From Bryobacterales bacterium (GTDB lineage Bacteria > Acidobacteriota > Terriglobia > Bryobacterales > Bryobacteraceae), in assembly GCA_003132905.1 (NCBI GenBank), contig PKZC01000464.1, forward strand, positions 544 to 7,305: a DNA stretch of 6,762 nucleotides. Direction: 5' to 3'. A program made the position numbers and the translations under genes. Positions 1-6,034 of this stretch are shown here, one piece after another. The notes beneath the pieces are model-generated. The model searched no databases. It was not told the origin of the DNA and saw only the letters and a list, made by a program, of their open reading frames with translations. Numbering within the stretch: position 1 is the stretch's first letter; the number at the start of each line of letters is the position of its first letter.

Positions 1-190
1 CGACGCGCACATAGTCGCGGCCATCGGCGCTGGCCGGAAGCTTCGCTGCGATGCCGGACGCAATCCGGTCGAGAACGCCGAGGTATGGCTCTGGATCCAG
101 ATCCGGCGTCTCAATGGAAGCAATTTCGAGCGCTGCTATGTCGAGGCGGCCCTCCGGCTGGTCCCGAATTCCCGCCCGTACCGCTTCCAT
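1..190 (-). CDS. SirB1-type transglutaminase-like protein, N-terminal part (cut by window edge)
   Basis: This is the first 63 codons of a leftward gene that runs off the left edge without a stop. It begins at the ATG at 190-188, which shares its A with the TGA stop of the upstream kinase (TGATG), so translation is probably coupled. An AAAGGA-like ribosome site lies 11 bases upstream. The peptide has the segment LDIAALEIASIETPDLDPEP (residues 16-35) followed by YLGVLDRIA. This matches, from memory, the N-terminal helical region of SirB1/UPF0162 proteins, where a phrase like 'LD-AAL-IA-xE-PDLD-xx-YL-xx-LD' precedes a transglutaminase-like core. The catalytic-type core would lie outside the window, so activity cannot be judged. 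The biochemical role of this family is poorly known, and some members are described as TPR/transglutaminase-like proteins. Family assignment is moderately sure; function is not. Confidence 0.72.
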   Translation of the reverse strand, partial: MEAVRAGIRDQPEGRLDIAALEIASIETPDLDPEPYLGVLDRIASGIAAKLPASADGRDYVRV

Positions 191-1203
191 CACACGTTCG
201 TTCCTTTTCGAATTGTGACACCACGCGGAGCCACCCGCACCGGCAGGATTTGAGCGCCCGCGTCGGCAACCGCACGCGCCACGCGCTCTTGTGCACCGCG
301 CTCCACAAGAAAAAAGACGCAGCCGCCTCCGCCCGCACCGCAGACTTTACCTCCCAGCGATCCGGCCCGCCGGGCCAGGCTAATCAAGCGATCGATCAGA
401 GGAGTGGAAATACCCGGCACGTTGCTGCGTCTGTGCGACCAGTCCTCGCGCAGCAAACGACCCACCTCGCCCCAATCGGCTTTCTCAACGGCGGCTCGCA
501 TGCCTGAAGCGATGGTCGCAATATAAGCGAAGTTGCGCTGCACTCTACGATCGCCGTTGATATAGGCCTTGGTCACTTCCCAATTATTGATGCCGGAATT
601 GCGGGGCGCGCCCGTGTAGCAAAGCACGATGCGGTGATTGAAATCGTCCAGGTCCACCGGAATTTTGACACGCCGCACGCCGCCTGCGCCGAGTTCGATA
701 GCGCTGACGCCGCCATAGAGCGCCGGGTAGTAATCTTGAACGCCCGTTGGCACGCGAATAATCTGCGCTTCTACGTTCTGGGCGATCTCGCGAATTTTTT
801 CAAGACCCAGACGCGAGCCCGTGACACGGTTCAGAGCGCTCGTGACCGCGATCATCAGCGCCGACGATCCGGCGATCCCGGCTCCGGCGGGCGACTCGGA
901 ATCGGTTTGTATCGCCAGGCCAGTGCGGGGACGAAAAAAGCGCAGCAGATGCGTTGCTAAGGGCAGCCGCGGCCGGGGGGCTTCGTCCAGCTCGGCGAGC
1001 GATCGATAACTCTCAGCCCTCTTCAGGTCGGTCGAGTGCAGCCGGATCTCGGGTAAGTCCAGCGTTTCAATAGTGCAGCGCGTGAACCGGTTGATCGCGA
1101 AATTCACCGTGACTGCACCCGGATGAAAAAGGTACAGGGGCCAGATATCGAGGGTTCCGCCCGCCAGGTCAATGCGGCAGGGCGCCTCGGCAACAATTTT
1201 CAT
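190..1203 (-). CDS. GHMP-family sugar kinase (heptose-7-phosphate kinase/galactokinase-like)
   Basis: This 337-residue protein has the three GHMP kinase signatures. The N-terminal APCRIDLAGGTLD (residues 7-19) is the substrate-side motif. PAGAGIAGSSAL (105-116) is the glycine/serine-rich phosphate-binding loop. KVCGAGGGG (286-294) is the C-terminal motif 3. VPTGVQDYYPALYGG (151-165) places D157 where related kinases have the catalytic base. The segment GAPRNSGINNWEV resembles D-glycero-D-manno-heptose 7-phosphate kinases (HddA type, COG2605), so an ATP-dependent sugar or sugar-phosphate kinase is the best call. The exact substrate cannot be read from sequence, and no other heptose or galactose pathway gene is visible. 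Length is normal for the family and the protein is cytoplasmic. The ATG at 1203 lacks a clear Shine-Dalgarno sequence; a TATAGT hexamer lies 11 bases upstream, so the leader may be very short. It overlaps the next leftward gene by one base (TGATG). Confidence 0.88.
   Translation of the reverse strand: MKIVAEAPCRIDLAGGTLDIWPLYLFHPGAVTVNFAINRFTRCTIETLDLPEIRLHSTDLKRAESYRSLAELDEAPRPRLPLATHLLRFFRPRTGLAIQTDSESPAGAGIAGSSALMIAVTSALNRVTGSRLGLEKIREIAQNVEAQIIRVPTGVQDYYPALYGGVSAIELGAGGVRRVKIPVDLDDFNHRIVLCYTGAPRNSGINNWEVTKAYINGDRRVQRNFAYIATIASGMRAAVEKADWGEVGRLLREDWSHRRSNVPGISTPLIDRLISLARRAGSLGGKVCGAGGGGCVFFLVERGAQERVARAVADAGAQILPVRVAPRGVTIRKGTNV
202..207 (-). promoter_or_regulatory. Ribosome binding site for the SirB1-like gene
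   Basis: Read on the minus strand this is AAAGGA, inside the last codons of the kinase gene and 11 bases before the ATG at 190. The spacing is a little long, but it is the only purine-rich site in place. With the TGATG junction it supports the start at 190 and re-initiation after the kinase stop. Confidence 0.4.
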
Positions 1204-1214
1204 GCAGAAGCTTT

Positions 1215-1243
1215 ACTATATACCGCCGAGATATCTATACCAC
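1215..1243 (-). promoter_or_regulatory. Candidate promoter of the kinase/SirB1-like pair
   Basis: On the minus strand TATAGT (1220-1215) matches five of six bases of a sigma-70 type -10 box. With a 17-base spacer, the -35 position holds GTGGTA (1243-1238), a weak three-of-six match that lies inside the inverted repeat at 1237-1252. Transcription would begin near 1208-1207, giving a leader of only about 4-5 bases before the ATG at 1203. This is inferred from motif and spacing alone. Confidence 0.35.
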
Positions 1244-1252
1244 CAGTGGTAT
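1237..1252. promoter_or_regulatory. Inverted-repeat operator candidate in the divergent promoter region
   Basis: The sequence ATACCAC-CA-GTGGTAT is a perfect 7+7 bp inverted repeat with a two-base centre. It sits in the 78-base gap between the divergent kinase and lytic transglycosylase genes. It covers the presumed -35 region of the leftward promoter and touches the presumed -35 box of the rightward one. Its size and symmetry suit a dimeric helix-turn-helix regulator. The half-site resembles the GGTAT/ATACC type seen with some GntR-family proteins, but the half-site order differs from the classic FadR site, so I do not assign a family. No regulator gene is in the window. Confidence 0.5.
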
Positions 1253-1280
1253 TGAGAATTAACGGGTTCCAGCCGATAAG
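1252..1280 (+). promoter_or_regulatory. Candidate promoter of the lytic transglycosylase gene
   Basis: TTGAGA (1252-1257) and GATAAG (1275-1280) are spaced by 17 bases and match sigma-70 type -35 and -10 boxes at four of six bases each. Transcription would then start at about 1287-1288, on the second of two in-frame ATGs (1288). That fits the absence of a Shine-Dalgarno sequence and suggests a leaderless message. The box quality is modest, so this remains an inference. Confidence 0.28.
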
Positions 1281-1281
1281 A

Positions 1282-2055
1282 ATGGGGATGAGGCACGTTT
1301 TACTCCTGGGCGTATTGGCAGGGACTCTGCTCGCGGGGCAGCCCCCGGTCCAAAGCGCGGTCCGGAACACTCCCGCGACCGAGACCCCAGCGTCCCCACC
1401 AGCCGAACCGCCTACCCAGCAACCGCCGCCGGACGTTCCGCCGTCAGATCCATCCACTCCAGCGCAATCCCCTCCCAAGCCCAGCGGGCAACAACCCGAT
1501 CAAGCCACTGTACAAAGTAAAATGGCCGATTCGCTGGCCAAACAACGCCTGTCCGTCCTGAAGCAGGTGACTGGGGTGATGGGAAAAGCGCCCACGCCCG
1601 CAACCTCTTTCTTTACGGTCCCTTGGGTGGAAACGCCCGTCCCCTTCGATACTCCGCCGTGCGAACCTCTGCCGGCCGCGGAGTTGGACAAGCTGGTGGA
1701 GCAAAACTCCCAGCAGGAAGGCGTCAAACCTGAGCTGATCCGTGGAGTGATTGCCCAGGAATCCGGCGCTCGCCCCTGCGCGGTGTCGTGGAAGGGCGCA
1801 CAGGGATTGATGCAGCTCATGCCCGCTACATCGGAGCAGTTCGGAGTCAGGGATCCGTTCGATCCTCATCAGAACGTTGAGGCCGGAACCAAGCTCTTGA
1901 AGCAATTGCTAACCAAGTACAAAGACGACGTGAGCCTAGCATTGGCGGCCTACAACGCAGGCGAGGCACGCGTAGATCGGGATGGCGGCGTACCCCAAAT
2001 CCAAGAGACACAAAACTACGTGACGGAGATTCAGTCCAAGCTTTCTAAGAAGTGA
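1282..2055 (+). CDS. Secreted lytic transglycosylase (SLT domain) with proline-rich linker
   Basis: The product is about 257 residues from the ATG at 1282 (or 255 from the ATG at 1288). An in-frame ATG at 1123 is rejected: it lies inside the opposite kinase gene and would put 53 residues ahead of the signal peptide. Residues 4-26 form a signal peptide (RHVLLLGVLAGTLLAG core, possible cleavage after QSA) with no lipobox cysteine, so export to the periplasm is expected. Residues 21-75 are a Pro/Gln/Ser/Thr-rich linker. Residues 130-255 are a goose-lysozyme-like SLT fold: catalytic E160 in IAQESGARP, then KGAQGLMQLMP (171-181), AYNAGEARV (223-231) and the late Tyr in QNYV. It would cleave the MurNAc-GlcNAc bond of peptidoglycan with 1,6-anhydro product formation. 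C127 and C166 flank the start of the fold and could form a disulfide. No peptidoglycan-binding domain is seen. Confidence 0.9.
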   Translation: MGMRHVLLLGVLAGTLLAGQPPVQSAVRNTPATETPASPPAEPPTQQPPPDVPPSDPSTPAQSPPKPSGQQPDQATVQSKMADSLAKQRLSVLKQVTGVMGKAPTPATSFFTVPWVETPVPFDTPPCEPLPAAELDKLVEQNSQQEGVKPELIRGVIAQESGARPCAVSWKGAQGLMQLMPATSEQFGVRDPFDPHQNVEAGTKLLKQLLTKYKDDVSLALAAYNAGEARVDRDGGVPQIQETQNYVTEIQSKLSKK

Positions 2056-2178
2056 GCCCGAGACCACACTGCAGTATCAATCGGTTAGAGCGAACCGCCC
2101 AGGCCCGCCACCTTAAACTTTTGTCATTGTTCCGACGATAGTCCCATTGGAGCTTGCTGTCTCCCGGCCTATATTCTA

Positions 2179-3312
2179 ATGGCAAGCAAGGACAATCTCG
2201 GCAATTCGGGTACGACGCCATCCACATCCGCGCTTTCACCCTCCGCGCTTACATCTATTGTCGCTCCCATCCCGTTCTTCGAAGCCGACGACAACGCACA
2301 AATCCCCGCCACCATCTTGATGGTGGATAGCGAGGATATCAACCGCCGGCTGCTCAAAGCTATTTTCAAGACCACGCCGTATAAAATCCTAGAGGCCCAT
2401 CGGGCATCGGAAGCAACCGCGCTGCTGCAATCGGAAAAGATCGACTTAGTGATTCTGGACCTCATGCTGCCGGAGATGAGCGGTCCGGAGCTCTGCCGCT
2501 GGATGAAAGCGCGACGGTCCACGCAATTGATCCCGGTTTTGATGATCACCAATCTCCAAGGGGTGGAGAACGAGATTGTCGGAATCTCCTCGGGCGCCGA
2601 CGAATTTCTGATCAAGCCGTTGCACCCGGCCGTGGTGCGCACTCGCGTGCGAGCGATGTTGCGCAACAAATCGCTCATCGATTCGCTTGAAGAGGCCGAA
2701 ACCATTCTTCTGGCCATGGCGCAGACCGTAGAACATCGCGATGAATACACCGGGAAGCACTGCCAGCGGCTGGCCGTCGCATCGGTGATGCTGGGCGAGG
2801 CGTTGGGCCTTCCCAGCCAGGACCTTACCGCGCTCTATCGCGGCGGCTATCTCCACGACATCGGCAAGATCGGCATTCCGGATGCGATTCTCTTCAAGCG
2901 AGGCCCTCTTACCAGTGAAGAATGGGACGTCATGCGGAGCCATCCGGTGCGCGGCGAAGAGATCTGCCGCCCCATGCGGAGCCTTGCGCCGGTTCTTCCA
3001 ATTATTCGAAGCCATCACGAACGTTGGGATGGATCGGGCTATCCGGACGGATTGGCGGGCGACGGCATCCCGTTGCTGGCGCGGATTCTGCAAGTGGCAG
3101 ATATCTACGATGCCTTAACCAGCGAGCGCCCTTACAAACAGGCTCTGGCCCCGGAAGAGGCCTTTGCGGTAATGGAAGAAGAAGTTCGGCGTGGATGGCG
3201 AGATCCGGAATTGGTTCCGCTTTTTGCCAGCACCATTCAGACCAATCCCAGCGCCGATCTCACGTCGCTCGAAGCATCGCTCGAAAACATGCGCTCGGCC
3301 GTTTCCCGCTAG
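2179..3312 (+). CDS. Response regulator with HD-GYP cyclic-di-GMP phosphodiesterase domain
   Basis: This 377-residue protein has three parts. Residues 1-43 are a Ser/Thr/Pro/Ala-rich low-complexity leader. Residues 45-162 are a receiver domain with D50 and D53 of the acidic pocket, phospho-acceptor D94 (ILDLMLPEMSG), T124 and K146. Residues about 170-365 are an HD-GYP domain with H194, LHDIGKIGIP (225-234, HD pair H226/D227), H255 in SHPVRGEE, HHERWDGSGYPDG (279-291) and D308 in VADIYDAL. All metal and signature residues are intact, so it should hydrolyse cyclic-di-GMP to pGpG/GMP when switched by phosphorylation. No partner histidine kinase is nearby, so it is an orphan regulator here. The ATG at 2179 is the only good start: the next ATG (codon 48) lies within the first receiver strand. 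No Shine-Dalgarno sequence is visible. The 123-base gap upstream holds only a weak 5-bp hairpin. Confidence 0.95.
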   Translation: MASKDNLGNSGTTPSTSALSPSALTSIVAPIPFFEADDNAQIPATILMVDSEDINRRLLKAIFKTTPYKILEAHRASEATALLQSEKIDLVILDLMLPEMSGPELCRWMKARRSTQLIPVLMITNLQGVENEIVGISSGADEFLIKPLHPAVVRTRVRAMLRNKSLIDSLEEAETILLAMAQTVEHRDEYTGKHCQRLAVASVMLGEALGLPSQDLTALYRGGYLHDIGKIGIPDAILFKRGPLTSEEWDVMRSHPVRGEEICRPMRSLAPVLPIIRSHHERWDGSGYPDGLAGDGIPLLARILQVADIYDALTSERPYKQALAPEEAFAVMEEEVRRGWRDPELVPLFASTIQTNPSADLTSLEASLENMRSAVSR

Positions 3313-3341
3313 CTCAGCGCATCATCGTCTAATCTTAAAGG

Positions 3342-4049
3342 TTGAACCGTTTCGAAATCCTGCAAGGCGAAATCGTCTCGTGCCAGAAATGCCCGCGCCT
3401 GGTGGAGTATCGCGCGGAAGTGGGACGGGTGAAGCGCCGCGCTTACCGCGGTTGGAATTATTGGGCGAAACCGGTGCCAGGCTTCGGCGATCCCAGTGCC
3501 CAACTTCTTCTCATTGGACTGGCGCCTGGAGCGCACGGCGCCAATCGAACCGGCCGCATGTTCACCGGCGACAGTTCGGGCGATTTCCTTTACAAGGTGC
3601 TCTTTGCGACCGGCTTCGCTTCTCAACCCACCAGCGTTTCGCGAGACGACGGGCTAAAACTGATCGACGCATATATCAGCGCCGCGGTACGGTGCGCGCC
3701 GCCGGATAACGAGCCGACAATCGAAGAGATTCGCACTTGCCGTCCCTATCTGGAGCGCGAAATGGCTTTATTGAAAAACGTTCGAGTGGTGGTGGCCTTG
3801 GGCCGCCTGGCGTTCGACGTCTATCTTCGCATCTTGCGCGACCAGGGCATCCTGCGCGACCAAGGGAAGATCGCACGCCCCTCCGGCTTCGTTTTCGCTC
3901 ACGATGTGGAACATCACACCGGCGAAGGCCAACCCGTGCTCATCGGCTCATATCATCCCAGCCAGCAGAACACCTCAACTGGCAAACTGACGGAGGCGAT
4001 GTTTCGCGCGGTATTTCAACGCGCGCGCCGGCACTTGACGAACTCCTAA
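3342..4049 (+). CDS. Uracil-DNA glycosylase, family 5 (UDGb type, iron-sulfur)
   Basis: This 235-residue enzyme excises uracil from DNA as the first step of base-excision repair. Motif 1 is GLAPGAHGANRTG (residues 59-71), with Ala at the position where other UDG families carry Asp or Asn. That and the NRTGR continuation are hallmarks of family 5. FTGDSSG (74-80) follows, and motif 2 is GSYHPSQQNTSTG (202-214). Four cysteines, C14 and C17 (SCQKCPRL), C118 and C133, fit the [4Fe-4S] ligand pattern of families 4 and 5. The start is TTG at 3342: an in-frame TAA at 3336-3338 excludes anything longer, and no ATG or GTG occurs early. AAAGG directly abuts the TTG, which is too close for a normal ribosome site. 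The gene follows the HD-GYP gene after 29 bases and may be co-transcribed. Residues 164-175 contain a tandem hexapeptide repeat. The 3' end overlaps the opposite membrane-protein gene by 4 bp. Confidence 0.92.
   Translation: MNRFEILQGEIVSCQKCPRLVEYRAEVGRVKRRAYRGWNYWAKPVPGFGDPSAQLLLIGLAPGAHGANRTGRMFTGDSSGDFLYKVLFATGFASQPTSVSRDDGLKLIDAYISAAVRCAPPDNEPTIEEIRTCRPYLEREMALLKNVRVVVALGRLAFDVYLRILRDQGILRDQGKIARPSGFVFAHDVEHHTGEGQPVLIGSYHPSQQNTSTGKLTEAMFRAVFQRARRHLTNS
3831..3866 (+). repeat. Tandem 18-bp duplication inside the UDG gene
   Basis: Two adjacent 18-base units (3831-3848 and 3849-3866) agree at 15 of 18 positions and encode ILRDQG twice (residues 164-169 and 170-175). The unit is in frame, so it lengthens the protein by six residues without breaking it. 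It falls between the glycosylase's 'VVVALGRLAFD' strand/helix and the later surface loop, away from the catalytic motifs. The three mismatches suggest an older duplication, or convergence. Confidence 0.7.
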
Positions 4050-6034
4050 GGAGAGAAAACAGCCGACCGCAGCAGCACGCCTAACTTGGCGCCATCGCGC
4101 GGAGCGACATACGGATTGTGGACCCGCATGCGCACCAGCGTAATACTGCCTGGCGTTAGCCAGTCCATCGGAACGTCATGCTGGTAGATCGCTTCACCGT
4201 CCTTGGCAAAGATCGTCTTGTCGAGCAAATGTCCGTTCACGTAAAAATCGACCATCAGCGGACCCGTCACCTTCAGCGTGTCCAATGGAAGATAGTAGTG
4301 CTCGCGAAAAACGTGATGCTCCCGCGAGGAAAGCCGAAACTTCAGCTCTGAGTCATCCAGAGTCCAGTAGCCGTCCGCTTTCGAATCAGTTACCATCACG
4401 CCACTTACTACGTATTGATCCGCGCCAGGGCGGCCGATGGTCATTATCTCGCCGAAGGGCCGGTTTTGTTGGTCTACCTTCAGCATGTGTAGCTGAATGC
4501 TTTGGAGCGCGTCGGCGTTATCGAGCTCCACATAGTGGCCGTTCTCAAAATCGAAGATGTGATCGTATTGCGGTAGGCGGTCGAGAGCAAAGCGCTGTTC
4601 CTTGGGTCCGTTCAATTCAGTGATGAAGAGGTCGGTGTCGCGGTAATACATCCGGAGCAGGAAAACCATATCCCAATTCGAATCCAGCGGAGTTCGGACA
4701 AACAATAGCTTTGTCCCGTGAGGCAAGCTCGGATACAGCCGTGAGAATTCCGCAAGCGTACTCTTGTACGGATAAGCCAAAGGATCTGGTGCCCGCTGCC
4801 AGTTCCGGTAATCAATCGCTGAAATTACTAGAGCGACACCGAGGAAGAACGCCACCGAGACGGCCATCGATGACGCGTAATCGGACGACCGCGCTCCGCT
4901 CAACGCTTGCGAAAAAAGTCTGCACAGACTTTCTTTGAAACGCACCAGGCAAACCGCTCCGTAAAGCGCCAAGCCAGCGAGCGGCAGATAAAGCACGAAG
5001 CCCAGCCTGGTCGGGATGAACGAAACCGGCAACAGCGTGATGACGAAGAAGAGCAGCCCGAACCCGAGCCGGCGCGATTTCATCCAAACGGCCACAGCAA
5101 CGAGCACGCCATAAAAGCAGGCCATAGCTGCCGCACTCAAGGGAGTTACGCCCAGCGGCACTGCCGGGTTGTTGCGATAGAACAGATCGCCCAGATAGTA
5201 TCCAGTGTCTTGAAGCCAGCGCGCCCACGAATAGACCGGGATATATTCGGTATAAGTGGCCAAACTGTTTGCGCCCAGCTTGCCTGGAAGGTAAATCAAG
5301 ACCACCAATGCGCTCAGCAACGCCATTCGTCCTTCCCGAAAACACCAGGGAATGAGTGTTCGGACCTTGCGGAAATCAGGAGGATGAAACAGCAACTCGA
5401 ACACCAACACGATTACCGGCAGAGTCGCCGCCATCTCCTTCGAATTGAGGGCACAGACGAAGCACGCGAGAAAGCCAAGCGTCCCCCAAACACCCAAGAA
5501 CCGGCCCTGTTCCCGCGCTTTGAGATAGATCAGCAGCGCCAGGAAATAGAATAGAAAACAAAACACGTCGTACATCGAGCCGGCATTGTAATAGAGATAA
5601 TCGAGCTTGCCGTGGAAGGCCCACAACAGCGTCGCGATAGCGCCAATTTCGCGGGATCCGCCGATCCTCTTGAACACCAGATAAGCCACCCACAGGTTGA
5701 GCAGCATCGCCGCGAAGTACACGATGTATAGCGGGAAAGGATTAAAGCCGAAGAGTCCAAAGATAGTTCGGTAAATGACGCCGCCAAAGGGACGATAGTA
5801 CGGTGTCCAGAAGAAAAAATTCGCCTTCACCAGCGAGCTGACCGGCTTGCTCCAATAGCCGTACAGGTTCATCAGGTCGTCGCCCGAGTAGTAGAGCAGA
5901 AGACCGCGCCAGGTGAAAAACAGGAAAAAGCTGGCGATGAAAAGGCCCGCGAGAATTCGAAGGACGCGGCCTCCACGGGAGGATGTGCCCTGGATTGCCT
6001 CTGAGACAGGCTGCGTCAGGGATCCTTGCGCCAT
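4046..6034 (-). CDS. Polytopic membrane protein, GT-C glycosyltransferase-like, with soluble C-terminal beta-sandwich
   Basis: The product is 662 residues. About ten hydrophobic segments lie between residues 24 and 406 (for example 24-46, 103-121, 155-172, 180-197, 201-216, 238-250, 300-318, 323-364 and 388-406). The first extracytoplasmic loop has SGDDLMN (50-56), a DDxxN-like acidic motif typical of GT-C enzymes that use lipid-linked sugars. It is followed by WTPYYRPFGG, a phrase recurring in bacterial PMT/GT-C-like proteins. NSKEMAATLP (197-206) is another conserved-looking loop. Residues about 430-662 are soluble. The last ~110, ending VAPRDGAKLGVLL, resemble a beta-sandwich module seen on surface-polysaccharide glycosyltransferases. 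A role in glycosylating an envelope component is inferred; donor and acceptor are unknown. The ATG at 6034 lies 19 bases inside the upstream YhaM-like gene. A GGAG sits 14 bases before it, a long spacing. The stop overlaps the convergent UDG gene. Confidence 0.8.
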   Translation of the reverse strand: MAQGSLTQPVSEAIQGTSSRGGRVLRILAGLFIASFFLFFTWRGLLLYYSGDDLMNLYGYWSKPVSSLVKANFFFWTPYYRPFGGVIYRTIFGLFGFNPFPLYIVYFAAMLLNLWVAYLVFKRIGGSREIGAIATLLWAFHGKLDYLYYNAGSMYDVFCFLFYFLALLIYLKAREQGRFLGVWGTLGFLACFVCALNSKEMAATLPVIVLVFELLFHPPDFRKVRTLIPWCFREGRMALLSALVVLIYLPGKLGANSLATYTEYIPVYSWARWLQDTGYYLGDLFYRNNPAVPLGVTPLSAAAMACFYGVLVAVAVWMKSRRLGFGLLFFVITLLPVSFIPTRLGFVLYLPLAGLALYGAVCLVRFKESLCRLFSQALSGARSSDYASSMAVSVAFFLGVALVISAIDYRNWQRAPDPLAYPYKSTLAEFSRLYPSLPHGTKLLFVRTPLDSNWDMVFLLRMYYRDTDLFITELNGPKEQRFALDRLPQYDHIFDFENGHYVELDNADALQSIQLHMLKVDQQNRPFGEIMTIGRPGADQYVVSGVMVTDSKADGYWTLDDSELKFRLSSREHHVFREHYYLPLDTLKVTGPLMVDFYVNGHLLDKTIFAKDGEAIYQHDVPMDWLTPGSITLVRMRVHNPYVAPRDGAKLGVLLRSAVFSP

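Noticed and set aside
85..507. Plus-strand open frame of 140 residues opposite the SirB1-like and kinase genes
   Set aside because: It overlaps two supported genes antisense, has no motif, and its composition is Arg/His/Pro-rich as expected of a shadow frame.
1123..1281. Upstream extension of the lytic transglycosylase gene to the ATG at 1123
   Set aside because: The extension would overlap the start of the opposite kinase gene and place the signal peptide internally, so the start at 1282 or 1288 is preferred.
2082..2097. CGGTT-AGAGCG-AACCG hairpin after the lytic transglycosylase stop
   Set aside because: The stem is only 5 bp and no T-run follows directly, so it does not qualify as an intrinsic terminator on sequence alone.
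2170..2181. TATATT hexamer just before the HD-GYP start as a -10 box
   Set aside because: It ends 3 bases before the ATG, so transcription would begin inside the coding sequence, and no -35 partner lies at a proper distance.
2446..3093. Open frame of 215 residues on the minus strand opposite the HD-GYP gene
   Set aside because: It lies wholly inside a gene with intact domains, its translation shows no recognisable motif, and high-GC coding sequence commonly yields such antisense shadows.
4907..5554. Open frame of 215 residues on the plus strand opposite the membrane-protein gene
   Set aside because: The Gln/Arg/Glu-rich translation is what the complement of a hydrophobic membrane-protein gene gives. 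There is no domain and no start signal.
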